64,000 nucleotides of DNA. It comes from Candidatus Dichloromethanomonas elyunquensis. Lineage in GTDB: Bacteria; Bacillota; Desulfitobacteriia; Desulfitobacteriales; Syntrophobotulaceae. How positions within the stretch are numbered: the first letter of the stretch is position 1; each line of letters starts with the position of its first letter. Below, piece after piece: positions 1 to 8,356 of the stretch. The stretch is from contig LNDB01000005.1 of NCBI GenBank assembly GCA_001515265.1, positions 1-64,000 of the forward strand, read 5' to 3'. The notes under the pieces were generated by a model. It searched no databases. It saw nothing but the letters and a program-made list of their open reading frames with translations, and was not told the DNA's origin. The position numbers and the translations under genes are program-made.

Positions 1-1
1 A

Positions 2-72
2 AATACTTCCCGCAAAAGGTTCATATTAATTCCATTTTTTATAGGTATTTACGAACTTGGTGCGGGAATATT
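2..72. repeat. Bulged imperfect inverted repeat next to the recombinase gene
   Basis: Arms lie at 2-25 and 50-72. The outer part pairs AATA, a one-base bulge (C6), then TTCCCGCA against TGCGGGAATATT. The inner part pairs AAAGGTTCATA with TACGAACTTGG with three mismatches. The loop is about 24 AT-rich bases. It starts about 40 bp past the recombinase stop codon. There is no T-tract, so it is unlikely to be an ordinary terminator. A recombination site is one possibility (inference). The window edge hides whatever lies beyond. Confidence 0.5.
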
Positions 73-114
73 CGCTTTTTAATTTTCTATCTCTCAATTT
101 ACACTGCCCTATTC

Positions 115-1206
115 CTAATCCTGAAGATCTAATGGGCTTTGGATTTTGCCTAGATCCTTGTTGCTAACATGAGTATAAATCTCTGTTGTTTTTGAGCTGC
201 TGTGCCCAAGTAATTCCTGAATATATCTTAAGTCTACACCGGATTCCAAAAGATGAGTTGCAAAAGAATGGCGCAAACAATGAACTGACACCTGTTTATT
301 TATTAAAGCTTTATAACAGGCATCTTTAAATATTTTTTGAATAGATCTTTCAGAAATGTGTTCTCCCTTTACTTCACCGGGAAATAACCAACTATCTAAT
401 TTATTACTTGCAGCATAGGTTCTCAATATTTCTAAAGCAGTACAGGATAGCAAAGTAAACCTGTCCTTTCGTCCTTTGCCTTGACGAACACGGATTAACA
501 TTCTGTTTTTATCGATATCTTCAATTTTTAGACCGGCTGCTTCACTGACTCTTAGCCCAGCAGAATATGTAATGGATAAAATGGCCCTGTGTTTTAAATT
601 TTTAAGTGCATTAAGAATTCTAATGATTTCTTTTTTACTTAGTACCTCAGGAAGTTTCTGTTCTTTTTTAGGTCTGGGTAATTTAACCAATGTCTCTTTC
701 CTCAAAACGTACTTTAAGAAAAATTTTACAGAACTTATAGCCTGATTAGCATAGGAATGAGAACATTTCTTATTCTCCAATAATGACAAGAGAAATCTCC
801 GAATATCCTCTTCTATAATATTTTCAGGATCTTTTTGCACAAAAAACAAAAAACGATTCAGGTGATTAAGATATACCTGAGAGGTTTTCGACGTGAACCC
901 ATGTAATGTCAGTTCATTTTTCATTTCCGACATGATTCTGGGCTGCTCTCTGTTCTTAAGAAACAAGCCTAGGTCTAGTTCCCTTTCTCGATAAACAATC
1001 GGATGAAAAAAAATATCCTCGGCTTGAAATAAATTTTTAATTTTTATAACATTTTCTGCTGTACAAGGAATAGTCCATTGTTTTTTTATGGCATCCCATT
1101 TTCGTCCTGCAATTTTTTTTATATTCTCAACACGTTGTGCTGTATACTCAAAACGAACAGTAAATTCCTGCCTATTGATTTCATTTATATTCAAGTATAC
1201 AGTCAT
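115..1206 (-). CDS. Tyrosine recombinase (XerC/D-like) with an extra N-terminal domain
   Basis: A site-specific DNA recombinase of 363 residues. The C-terminal catalytic half shows the full set for the family: Arg in YSAGLRVSEAAGL, Lys in RQGKGRKDRF, HCLRHSFATHLL, LLGHSSSKTTEIYTHV with the nucleophilic Tyr, and a final SPLD like that of integron and related integrases. The integron-specific insertion before HxLR is not seen. A SAM-like core-binding domain sits around residues 90-175. The first 85 residues are an addition; GRKWDAIKKQWTIP resembles the HARP motif of SMARCAL1-type annealing helicases, which is a weak match. It is transcribed the same way as nrdG but has its own likely promoter. 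No other mobile-element genes are visible. Its target is unknown. Confidence 0.9.
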   Translation of the reverse strand: MTVYLNINEINRQEFTVRFEYTAQRVENIKKIAGRKWDAIKKQWTIPCTAENVIKIKNLFQAEDIFFHPIVYRERELDLGLFLKNREQPRIMSEMKNELTLHGFTSKTSQVYLNHLNRFLFFVQKDPENIIEEDIRRFLLSLLENKKCSHSYANQAISSVKFFLKYVLRKETLVKLPRPKKEQKLPEVLSKKEIIRILNALKNLKHRAILSITYSAGLRVSEAAGLKIEDIDKNRMLIRVRQGKGRKDRFTLLSCTALEILRTYAASNKLDSWLFPGEVKGEHISERSIQKIFKDACYKALINKQVSVHCLRHSFATHLLESGVDLRYIQELLGHSSSKTTEIYTHVSNKDLGKIQSPLDLQD

Positions 1207-1266
1207 TCATCATTTCCCCATTCTTTCCAAAGAAACGAAATAATTTTACAATAAATTCCATCCATT

Positions 1267-1298
1267 ATTATACTACCTTTTACTGGCAAAAAGGTCAA
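1267..1298 (-). promoter_or_regulatory. Probable recombinase promoter with an inverted repeat in its spacer
   Basis: On the minus strand TTGACC (1298-1293) is followed after 17 bp by TAGTAT, or after 20 bp by TATAAT (1272-1267). The spacer holds a perfect 7-bp inverted repeat, ACCTTTT/AAAAGGT (arms 1275-1281 and 1289-1295), that could be an operator. Confidence 0.4.
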
Positions 1299-1309
1299 TG
1301 ATGATTATT

Positions 1310-1987
1310 TTAATGCAGCCCCCTGACCTTACAGTTTAGTTTTTGGGCCATCTCTTTTAACCAGGAATCCGGATAGGTTTCATATTCCTGTCCGTCCAGG
1401 ACCCCATCCGGGGGAAGGTGAAACTGCTGGAGCACCCAGGGGGTATTTTCACCCAGCAGTAAACGGATAGTCTTTAAGTCATTATAGGTATGCCAGAAAG
1501 GCATTACGGTTGTCCTGAATTCGTATTCAATCCCGCTCTGTCTAATCCATTCTATGGATTCTTTTACTTTCTCCCAGCTGTTCCTGCATCCGGTCAGGGC
1601 ATCATATTCTTCTGGTGAAGCCTTAATATCCATTGCAATATAATCGAGATAAGGTGCTATCTCCCTGAGCCTTTCAAGATGACTGCCGTTGGTATCCAAT
1701 TTCACCTTAAACCCAAGTTCCTTGATCTTCTCCACCAGGGGAGGCAGTTCCGGAGACAAGAGGGGTTCTCCCCCTGTCAGGCACACTCCATCCAACAATC
1801 CCTTCCTGGATTGGAGGAAGTGAAGTATACCGGAAGGAGAAGTCTCAGACTTCTCCTTCACATTGATATTCACAAGGGCAGGGTTTTGGCAGTACCCGCA
1901 GCGGAAATTGCAGCCCCCGAAAAAAATCGTCGCAACGATATGACCGGGGTAATCCACTAGGGAAAAAGGTTCCATTGCCTTCAGCAT
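1310..1987 (-). CDS. nrdG: Anaerobic ribonucleotide reductase activating protein (radical SAM)
   Basis: Activase that uses S-adenosylmethionine and a [4Fe-4S] cluster to make the glycyl radical on NrdD. At 225 residues it has the radical-SAM motif CNFRCGYC near residue 26 (CxxxCxxC), the GGEPLL motif, and the opening LVDYPGHIVATIFFGG typical of the NrdG/PflA-like group found in Clostridia. It lies 53 bp downstream of nrdD on the same strand and is the last gene of the nrdR-nrdD-nrdG unit. The family assignment is firm; its action on the neighbouring NrdD follows from position. Confidence 0.95.
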   Translation of the reverse strand: MLKAMEPFSLVDYPGHIVATIFFGGCNFRCGYCQNPALVNINVKEKSETSPSGILHFLQSRKGLLDGVCLTGGEPLLSPELPPLVEKIKELGFKVKLDTNGSHLERLREIAPYLDYIAMDIKASPEEYDALTGCRNSWEKVKESIEWIRQSGIEYEFRTTVMPFWHTYNDLKTIRLLLGENTPWVLQQFHLPPDGVLDGQEYETYPDSWLKEMAQKLNCKVRGLH

Positions 1988-2040
1988 TTTTTCACCGCCA
2001 AAATTTCTCTATTTTTTGTTTCTATACCGTTATATATTTT

Positions 2041-4164
2041 CTACTTCGCTACCCCGTCAAACAGGCTGGGGGTTACCCCTGCGATCCGGTACTTGAGGGT
2101 TTCTCTTTTCTCTTCCTGTTTCCCGGGGTTCATGGCTGAAATCGGTCTGTAGAAGCCTGTTACCCTCGTCATGACCATGGTTTCCCTGCCGCAGATGGGG
2201 CAGGCAAAGTGTTCGCCTTTGATGTACTTATGGTCTTCACAAACGCTAAAGGTTGGGGTGAGCGTGAAATATGGAAGTTCGAAGTTTTCAAATACTTTGC
2301 GGACGACCGCTTTGGCTACGGCCAGATCATCCAAGCTTTCGGCCAGGTAGCCGTGAAGAACGGTCCCGCCGGTATAGAGGATTTGAAGATCATTCTGCAG
2401 TTCGACAGCTCTAAAGAGGTCGCTGGTATAACCAACCGGCAGATGGGTGGAGTTCGTGTAGTACGGTTCATCTGCTCCTGCGGTAATAATATCCGAATAA
2501 TGTTTTTTGTTGATTCTGGCCAGGCGGTAGCTGGTTGCTTCAGCCGGGGTAGCCTCCAGGTTATAGAGATCGCCGTCTTCTTCCTGGAATTCCTGGATCC
2601 GGTCACGCATATAGTTCAGGGTTTCCCTGGCAAAATTCTGACCAAATTCAGTGGTAATATCGTCAGCATCGGAAGTGAAATTACGGATGGCTTCATTCAT
2701 CCCCACCAAACCAATAGTAGAGAAATGATTCATCCAATACTTGCCGAAACGCTTTTTAATATCTCTTAAATAAAACTTGGTATAAGGGTACAGCCCGTTG
2801 TCCGTGAGCCTTTCCAGTGTTTTGCGTTTGGTCTGCAAAGAAGCGCGGGCAATATTCATATGGTGATCGATCAAGGCGATATACTGTTCCCAGTTCCCCT
2901 TAGACAAATATCCGTAGAGGGGGAGGTTCAAAGTCACAACCCCAATACTTCCTGTGAGAGGGTTGGCGCCGAACAGACCGCCGCCGCGTTTCCGGAGTTC
3001 CCTGTTATCCAGGCGGAGCCTGCAGCACATGCTTCGGGCATCTTCGGGGTTCATATCGGAATTGATAAAGTTGGCGAAGTAAGGGATCCCGTATTTGTCC
3101 GTCATCCGGAAGATGGCCCTGGATACTTCGCTGTTCCAATCAAACCCCTTAGTGATATTGTAGGTCGGGATAGGAAAGCTGAAGATATTGCCGTCTGCGT
3201 CACCTTCCAGCATGACTTCGCAGAATGCCAGGTTAATAATGTCCATTTCAGCCTGGTAATCGCGGTAAGGGGTATCCAGGCATTTTCCGTCTACGATAGC
3301 CGGTTCATCTTTAATAGCTGATTCGTCAGCGCGCACATCAAGGGTGATATTAAAGAAAGGGGACTGGAACCCAACCCTGGTCGGAACATTCACATTGAAA
3401 ATAAATTCCTGAATTCCTTGCTTAACCTGTTTGAAATCCAGCTTGTCTACTCTTACAAAGGGAGCGAGATAGGTGTCAAAGCTGGAAAGGGCCTGTGCTC
3501 CCGCTGCTTCGCCCTGAAGGGTGTAAACGAAGTTGACGATCTGGCCAAGAGCTGAACGAAAATGCTTGGCAGGTTTGGAAGTGGTCTTCCCTTCCGCTCC
3601 CCTGAACCCGACCAGCAAAAGGTCCCTGAGGTCCCAGCCGACACAATAAGGTGCCAGGTCCCCCATATCGTGATTATGGAGAGCCCCGGAATCATGGGCT
3701 TTGCCTACTTCTGCGGGAAGCATGGATGACCAGAAAGCATTGGTAGCCTTACTGGTTACAAATCTATTTAAACCCTGAACCGAGAATCCCATGTTGGAGT
3801 TTTCTTTGATCTCCCAAGTACCCAGTCCGAGGTACTCGGAAAATAATTTATTGTTGTCACTTTTGGCGTTTTCCTGATTGCGAATGATCTCATGTTGGAA
3901 ACGGTAACGAATATATGCCCTGGCCACATTGGTATTGCCTGTTTTCATCAGAACATCTTCGACAATATCCTGGATTTGCTCAATGTCAAACCCGTCATTC
4001 CTCCCAAAACGGTCTTCAAGCTCAATCAGCACTTTATCCGTGACAATTTTTGCCCATTGCTCCACATTGGGTGTCTCTGTGGCAAGGAACGCCTTCTCAA
4101 CTGCCTGCAGGATCTTCTCCTGGTTGAATAATTCACGCCTTCCATCTCTTTTTACTACATACAT
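2041..4164 (-). CDS. nrdD: Anaerobic (class III) ribonucleoside-triphosphate reductase
   Basis: Reduces ribonucleoside triphosphates to deoxyribonucleotides without oxygen. The chosen ATG gives 707 residues starting MYVVKRDGRRELF, the usual beginning of an ATP-cone, and has AGGAGG 9 nt upstream; a longer frame to 4335 runs back into nrdR and lacks support. The ATP-cone covers about residues 1-95, followed by the ten-stranded barrel with RSMCCRLRLDNRELRKRGGG. Near the C-terminus are CEDH and CPIC, likely zinc ligands, then RVTGFYRP, where the Gly should carry the radical. It lies between nrdR (61 bp) and nrdG (53 bp). Expression should be controlled by the NrdR boxes in front of nrdR. Confidence 0.96.
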   Translation of the reverse strand: MYVVKRDGRRELFNQEKILQAVEKAFLATETPNVEQWAKIVTDKVLIELEDRFGRNDGFDIEQIQDIVEDVLMKTGNTNVARAYIRYRFQHEIIRNQENAKSDNNKLFSEYLGLGTWEIKENSNMGFSVQGLNRFVTSKATNAFWSSMLPAEVGKAHDSGALHNHDMGDLAPYCVGWDLRDLLLVGFRGAEGKTTSKPAKHFRSALGQIVNFVYTLQGEAAGAQALSSFDTYLAPFVRVDKLDFKQVKQGIQEFIFNVNVPTRVGFQSPFFNITLDVRADESAIKDEPAIVDGKCLDTPYRDYQAEMDIINLAFCEVMLEGDADGNIFSFPIPTYNITKGFDWNSEVSRAIFRMTDKYGIPYFANFINSDMNPEDARSMCCRLRLDNRELRKRGGGLFGANPLTGSIGVVTLNLPLYGYLSKGNWEQYIALIDHHMNIARASLQTKRKTLERLTDNGLYPYTKFYLRDIKKRFGKYWMNHFSTIGLVGMNEAIRNFTSDADDITTEFGQNFARETLNYMRDRIQEFQEEDGDLYNLEATPAEATSYRLARINKKHYSDIITAGADEPYYTNSTHLPVGYTSDLFRAVELQNDLQILYTGGTVLHGYLAESLDDLAVAKAVVRKVFENFELPYFTLTPTFSVCEDHKYIKGEHFACPICGRETMVMTRVTGFYRPISAMNPGKQEEKRETLKYRIAGVTPSLFDGVAK

Positions 4165-4225
4165 AAACCTGGTCCTCCTATATCCTTCTTGATCTATGTT
4201 AAAACAACCGTTTTCATATTCGTTA

Positions 4226-4684
4226 TTATTTCCGGCGTTTAACGATTTGGTCCAATTCCTCCATAAACTTCTGGATATCTTTAAACTGCCTGTAAACTGA
4301 GGCAAAGCGAATATAAGCGATTTCATCGGTCTCAAACAATTTGTTGATAACTGCTTCCCCGATCAGCTCGCTAGGGACTTCCCTTTCATTCACGTCACGC
4401 AGTTGTCTCTCAATATCGGAAACGATCTCTTCAAGTTGTTCGGTTGATACCGGACGCTTTTCACAGGCTTTTAACAGTCCTGCCAATAACTTCTGATGGG
4501 AAAAAGGTTCTCTCCTGCCATCCTTTTTAACAACAATCAGTTGAAATTCCTCATACTTTTCATAAGTAGTAAAACGTTTGGAACAAACATCACATTCCCG
4601 TCTGCGTCTAATGGCTGTCCCGCCTTCAATCTGACGGGAATCCAGTACTTTTGTTTCATCGCTTTGACAAAACGGACAACGCAA
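4226..4684 (-). CDS. nrdR: Transcriptional repressor NrdR
   Basis: ATP/dATP-sensing repressor of ribonucleotide reductase genes. A TTG start at 4684 gives 152 residues beginning (M)RCPFCQSDETKVLDSR, exactly the canonical NrdR start, with GAGGTGG 5 nt upstream; a longer frame to 4747 would run across the promoter. A Cys4 zinc ribbon (CPFC and CDVC) occupies residues 3-34 and an ATP-cone about 48-138. As first gene of nrdR-nrdD-nrdG it should control its own operon through the two boxes just upstream. Confidence 0.96.
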   Translation of the reverse strand: MRCPFCQSDETKVLDSRQIEGGTAIRRRRECDVCSKRFTTYEKYEEFQLIVVKKDGRREPFSHQKLLAGLLKACEKRPVSTEQLEEIVSDIERQLRDVNEREVPSELIGEAVINKLFETDEIAYIRFASVYRQFKDIQKFMEELDQIVKRRK

Positions 4685-4696
4685 GACTTCCACCTC

Positions 4697-4712
4697 ACTC
4701 CACATATTGTAT
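4697..4712 (-). promoter_or_regulatory. NrdR box 2 (proximal)
   Basis: A 16-mer that matches the NrdR box consensus acacwATATaTwgtgt at about 12 of 16 positions. Its centre is 31 bp, three helical turns, from the stronger box at 4728-4743, which is the known spacing of paired NrdR sites. It sits just before the nrdR ribosome binding site, at the expected transcript start. Confidence 0.6.
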
Positions 4713-4718
4713 AGATAT

Positions 4719-4747
4719 ATTTTATCAACACTATATATAGTAAGCAA
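4719..4747 (-). promoter_or_regulatory. nrdR-nrdD-nrdG promoter
   Basis: TTGCTT (4747-4742), a 17-bp spacer and TAAAAT (4724-4719) on the minus strand. The strong NrdR box fills the spacer, so bound NrdR would block polymerase. Confidence 0.65.
4728..4743 (-). promoter_or_regulatory. NrdR box 1 (distal, strong)
   Basis: Matches the consensus at about 14 of 16 positions, with a perfect 12-bp palindrome ACTATATATAGT at 4730-4741. It lies between the -35 and -10 elements of the nrd promoter. Confidence 0.75.
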
Positions 4748-4899
4748 TAGCTGTTTGACGCGTTTTTCGTTATCTATTAAAAGCTAGGTTTCTTTCCTGC
4801 TGTTTTTCTTTGTATTTCAGTTTTTGGAAATAATCGTAAATTCCTACTTTGGTCCCACCTGATATTTCCCAATGGTCTGACAGTAAACAATAGATTTAC

Positions 4900-4913
4900 A
4901 GAACGTATGTTCG
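4900..4913. promoter_or_regulatory. LexA/DinR-type SOS box
   Basis: AGAACGTATGTTCG fits the Gram-positive LexA consensus CGAACRNRYGTTYG at all positions but the first. On the plus strand it lies between TTTACA (4895-4900) and TATAGC (4917-4922), a 16-bp-spaced promoter-like pair. It is 115 bp before the adhE start and about 155 bp behind the nrd promoter, so which side it controls is open. Confidence 0.55.
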
Positions 4914-4938
4914 TATTATAGCATTAACTTTCTTCTTT

Positions 4939-4968
4939 TTGAAGTATTACGCAATCTGGTGGTATAAA
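4939..4968 (+). promoter_or_regulatory. Probable adhE promoter
   Basis: TTGAAG (4939-4944), an 18-bp spacer and TATAAA (4963-4968), about 60 bp before the adhE start codon. No convincing Rex operator was found. Confidence 0.45.
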
Positions 4969-5027
4969 AATAATTGTGATTCGAAAAATAAACTAATAGC
5001 AATTCAGATAGATTTTGGGAGGCAGAC

Positions 5028-7598
5028 ATGGAAATTACCAAAAGAAATGCTTCAATAGACATCCTCATGGAAAAGGCACAGGAGGCACTGACAACGTATA
5101 TGCAGATGACACAGGAGCAAATTGATCATATTGTTAGGGCAATGGCGCTGGCCGGATTGGAAAACCAACTTTATCTTGCCCAGCTTGCGGTGGAAGAAAC
5201 CGGAATGGGTATTGTAGAAGACAAAGTCTCCAAAAATATTTTTGCAACGGAATATATCTATCATAGTATTAAATACGAAAAGACCGTAGGCGTTATTAAT
5301 GAAAATGAATATGAAAATTATGCCGAGATCGCAGAACCCGTGGGAATTATAGCGGGAATTACGCCATCCACAAATCCTACTTCTACCACGATGTTTAAAT
5401 CGATCATTGCTGTCAAAACACGAAATCCAATTGTATTTGCATTTCACCCGCACTCCCAGCGGAGCAGTTCCGAAGCTGCCCGGATCGTCCTGGAGGCAGC
5501 TGTAAAAGCAGGTGCTCCCTCTAATTGTATACAGTGGATTGAAGAACCTTCTATCGAAAAAACAAATGCCCTGATGAATCATTCCCAGACTTCCCTTATT
5601 CTGGCTACCGGCGGTTCAGCAATGGTCAAATCAGCTTATTCTTCAGGCAAACCGGCACTGGGCGTCGGCCCTGGAAATGTCCCCTGTTACATTGAAAAAA
5701 CGGCCGATATCAAAACGGCGGTTACGGATGTTATCATCTCTAAAACCTTTGATAATGGTTTAATCTGTGCTTCAGAACAGGCTGTCATTGTTGATCAGGC
5801 GATTGCCCAGTCGGTAGAAAGCTACATGAAAGAATTAAAGTGTCATTTCCTCCGTCCTGAAGAGATCATCCAATTAGAAAAGACGGTGTTCCACCCGGAA
5901 AAAGGAACTTTGAATCCTTCTATCGTCGGTAAAAGCGCCTCAACAATAGCCCGGATAGCAGGGCTGGAAGTAGATCCCAACACAAAAATTCTCATCGCGC
6001 CGCTTCAGGGAGTAGGCCGTAAGTATCCACTGTCCAGCGAAAAGTTAAGCCCCATCCTAGCCTATTACAAAGTAGAAGACTATGAAAAAGGGATCGAGCT
6101 GGCCGACAAGATTGTCCGTTATGGCGGACTCGGGCACTCTGCCGTCATCCATTCCAATAATCAGGAAGTGATTGATTTTTTTGGCAAAGCCATCAAAACA
6201 GGAAGGTTAATCATCAATTCACCTTCCACTCATGGAGCAATTGGAGACCTTTATAATACAAATATCCCTTCTTTGACGCTGGGCTGCGGCTCCTTCGGCA
6301 GTAACTCTACCACCGCTAACATTACCGCTGTCAATCTGATTAATAAAAAAAGAATGGCGCGCAGAACCGTAAATATGCAATGGTTTAAAATTCCTGACCG
6401 GGTCTATTTCGAATACGGTTCCACGAAATATCTTGAGAAAATACTAGACATTTCCAGGGCTGTAATCATCACGGATATGGTCATGCAGAAAAGTGGCTAC
6501 GTGGACAAGGTGCTCTATTATCTGCGTAAGCGGCCCAAATATGTGCACAGTGAAGTCTTCGCCGAAGTAGAACCGGACCCGTCTTTGGAAACGGTTGAAA
6601 AAGGGCTGGCAATCATGCAGGCTTTCAAGCCGGATGCCATTATCGCTCTAGGCGGGGGGTCCCCTATTGATGCAGCAAAAGCGATGTGGATGTTTTACGA
6701 AAATCCCGAAGTCAATTTTGAAGCCTTAACCTATAAATTTATGGATATCCGCAAAAGGATTTATAGAATTCCGCGTACGAACCAAAAAGCCAAATTTATC
6801 GCGATTCCCACTACCTCGGGAACAGGCTCTGAAGTTACTTCTTTTGCGGTTATCACGGATAAACAGAGGAATATTAAATATCCCATCGCCGATTATGAAC
6901 TGACTCCGGATGTGGCTATCATCGATCCCGAGTTTACAATCACTATCCCCCCCTCCGTGACCGCGGATACAGGAGTGGATGTTCTCACCCATGCCATTGA
7001 AGCTTATGTCTCAATCATGGCCTCCGACTATACCGATGCTTTAGCGCTTAAAGCAATCCAACTTGTCTTCAAATATCTGCCCAGAGCATATGCCAATGGC
7101 AGCGACCGGGAAGCGAGAGAGAAAATGCATAATGCTTCCTGTATCGCGGGAATGGCCTTTACCAATGCTTTTTTGGGCGTTAACCACGCCTTGGCCCATA
7201 AACTGGGGGGAGAATTTAATATCCCGCATGGAAGAGCAAATGCCATTTTACTGCCTCATGTTATCCGTTTTAACAGTGAAGTACCTAGTAAAATCACTGT
7301 TTTTCCGAAATATAAATACTATGTTGCCCATCAAAAATATGCTGAGATCGCGGAGGCCCTGGCCTTACGTTTTAAAACCCATGCCGAAGGCGTGGATATA
7401 CTGGTTGCTGCAATTCTTTCCCTCCTTGAAGAGCTCCATATTCCCCGTTCTATTTCCCAAGCAGGGGTGAAAATGGAAGAATTCGAGGATAAAATAAAGA
7501 AGCTCGCCCAGGAAGCTTACCAGGATCAGACAATAACCACAAATCCCCGTATGCCCCTTATTTCTGAACTTGAAGAAATCTACCGTAAAGCTTTTTAA
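5028..7598 (+). CDS. adhE: Bifunctional acetaldehyde-CoA/alcohol dehydrogenase
   Basis: Converts acetyl-CoA to acetaldehyde and then ethanol, oxidising two NADH; a fermentative enzyme that forms spirosomes in other bacteria. At 856 residues it has normal length. The N-terminal aldehyde dehydrogenase half has its catalytic Cys at about residue 247 (GLICASEQAV). After a linker near 440 comes the iron-dependent alcohol dehydrogenase half, with GGGSPIDAAKAMW for nucleotide binding and iron ligands in NHALAHKLGG and the PHGRANAILLPH region. GGGAGG precedes the ATG by about 5 nt. It is monocistronic or followed only by the repeat protein at 7688. Confidence 0.97.
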   Translation: MEITKRNASIDILMEKAQEALTTYMQMTQEQIDHIVRAMALAGLENQLYLAQLAVEETGMGIVEDKVSKNIFATEYIYHSIKYEKTVGVINENEYENYAEIAEPVGIIAGITPSTNPTSTTMFKSIIAVKTRNPIVFAFHPHSQRSSSEAARIVLEAAVKAGAPSNCIQWIEEPSIEKTNALMNHSQTSLILATGGSAMVKSAYSSGKPALGVGPGNVPCYIEKTADIKTAVTDVIISKTFDNGLICASEQAVIVDQAIAQSVESYMKELKCHFLRPEEIIQLEKTVFHPEKGTLNPSIVGKSASTIARIAGLEVDPNTKILIAPLQGVGRKYPLSSEKLSPILAYYKVEDYEKGIELADKIVRYGGLGHSAVIHSNNQEVIDFFGKAIKTGRLIINSPSTHGAIGDLYNTNIPSLTLGCGSFGSNSTTANITAVNLINKKRMARRTVNMQWFKIPDRVYFEYGSTKYLEKILDISRAVIITDMVMQKSGYVDKVLYYLRKRPKYVHSEVFAEVEPDPSLETVEKGLAIMQAFKPDAIIALGGGSPIDAAKAMWMFYENPEVNFEALTYKFMDIRKRIYRIPRTNQKAKFIAIPTTSGTGSEVTSFAVITDKQRNIKYPIADYELTPDVAIIDPEFTITIPPSVTADTGVDVLTHAIEAYVSIMASDYTDALALKAIQLVFKYLPRAYANGSDREAREKMHNASCIAGMAFTNAFLGVNHALAHKLGGEFNIPHGRANAILLPHVIRFNSEVPSKITVFPKYKYYVAHQKYAEIAEALALRFKTHAEGVDILVAAILSLLEELHIPRSISQAGVKMEEFEDKIKKLAQEAYQDQTITTNPRMPLISELEEIYRKAF

Positions 7599-7687
7599 TT
7601 TTCGTTTCAGTACAAACACCAATTTCAATAATTCGCATATCCTTTAATGTAATTATTTACCATTTAAACCATAAGGAGGTAATTGAT

Positions 7688-8242
7688 ATGGATCCAATCC
7701 CAACCTCCTATCTTTTGCAAAGAGTTGCCCCTCTTGTCATGAGGGAACTTGGTCCAAGGGTAGGACCTATCTTTGCTGAAAAGGTCGGTATCCCTCTCGC
7801 CAAAAAGGTAGGTCTCCCGATTGCAAAAAGAATAGGTATTCCCATTGCCCGCAGAACAGGCATGCTTCTTTTTAATAAAGTCGGTTATCCTTTTATCAAC
7901 AAAATGCTATTCAAATTGAATTTGGATACTCCCCAGGACCAGCCTGCAACTGTAAAACCAGCAGCGGAGACAAAGAAAAATATGTTTGATCTGAAAAACT
8001 TGTTTGGCTTTAAGAAAAACGGCAGAAAAACGAAAACTCTAAATAATCCTGCACCGAACAGCCCCGCTCCGGGTCTTACTCCTGTTCTGCCCGCTCAGCC
8101 AAATCAGCTTAATCCTCTGCTTCCGACTCCGATTGTACCGCAGCCGGTTCAAGAACGGGCCGGTCAAAATACGAATTCCGATATATATGGATCCACCTTG
8201 TTTAACAGGAGAAGGCACAACTACGGTCATTTTTCCGAGTAA
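7688..8242 (+). CDS. Uncharacterised basic protein with tandem octapeptide repeats
   Basis: 184 residues with an ideal ribosome binding site (AAGGAGG) and no family that I recognise. Residues 24-71 are six tandem octads of the form [KR]-[VIT]-G-x-P-hydrophobic-[AFI]-x, for example KVGIPLAK, KVGLPIAK and RIGIPIAR. A Lys-rich middle (about 95-118) follows, then a Pro-rich, low-complexity stretch (about 120-155) and a polar tail. There is no signal peptide or clear membrane span. The repeats are cationic and amphipathic, so a surface or membrane-associated structural role is possible, but that is speculation. It is 89 bp downstream of adhE. Confidence 0.75.
   Translation: MDPIPTSYLLQRVAPLVMRELGPRVGPIFAEKVGIPLAKKVGLPIAKRIGIPIARRTGMLLFNKVGYPFINKMLFKLNLDTPQDQPATVKPAAETKKNMFDLKNLFGFKKNGRKTKTLNNPAPNSPAPGLTPVLPAQPNQLNPLLPTPIVPQPVQERAGQNTNSDIYGSTLFNRRRHNYGHFSE
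7757..7900 (+). repeat. Six 24-bp coding repeats (octapeptide array)
   Basis: Encodes residues 24-71 of the protein at 7688. Units 2 to 4 are the most alike at the DNA level; units 1, 5 and 6 have drifted. Confidence 0.65.
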
Positions 8243-8288
8243 TCCTCTTAGCCTGATAAGTTCATGCAAACCTGTTTCACGAGATCAA

Positions 8289-8314
8289 AAGAGACCCCTT
8301 TTACGGGATCTCTT
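8289..8314 (-). terminator. Terminator between the repeat-protein gene and metH
   Basis: Hairpin with arms AAGAGA-CCC and GGGATCTCTT. The T-rich tail (TCTTTTG) is on the minus strand, so it mainly ends metH transcripts; the plus-strand gene also converges here. Confidence 0.55.
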
Positions 8315-8356
8315 ACATATGACACGGCCTGCTGACAGACCTTTACCTAAGACTTT

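Noticed and set aside
1-1310. Integron
   Set aside because: The recombinase lacks the integron-specific insertion and only one hairpin repeat is visible; no cassettes can be seen at this edge.
2209-2769. 186-codon plus-strand frame opposite nrdD
   Set aside because: Antisense shadow of a well-supported gene.
4972-4990. Possible Rex operator before adhE (TTGTGA half-site)
   Set aside because: The second half does not match, so it is not a credible Rex box.
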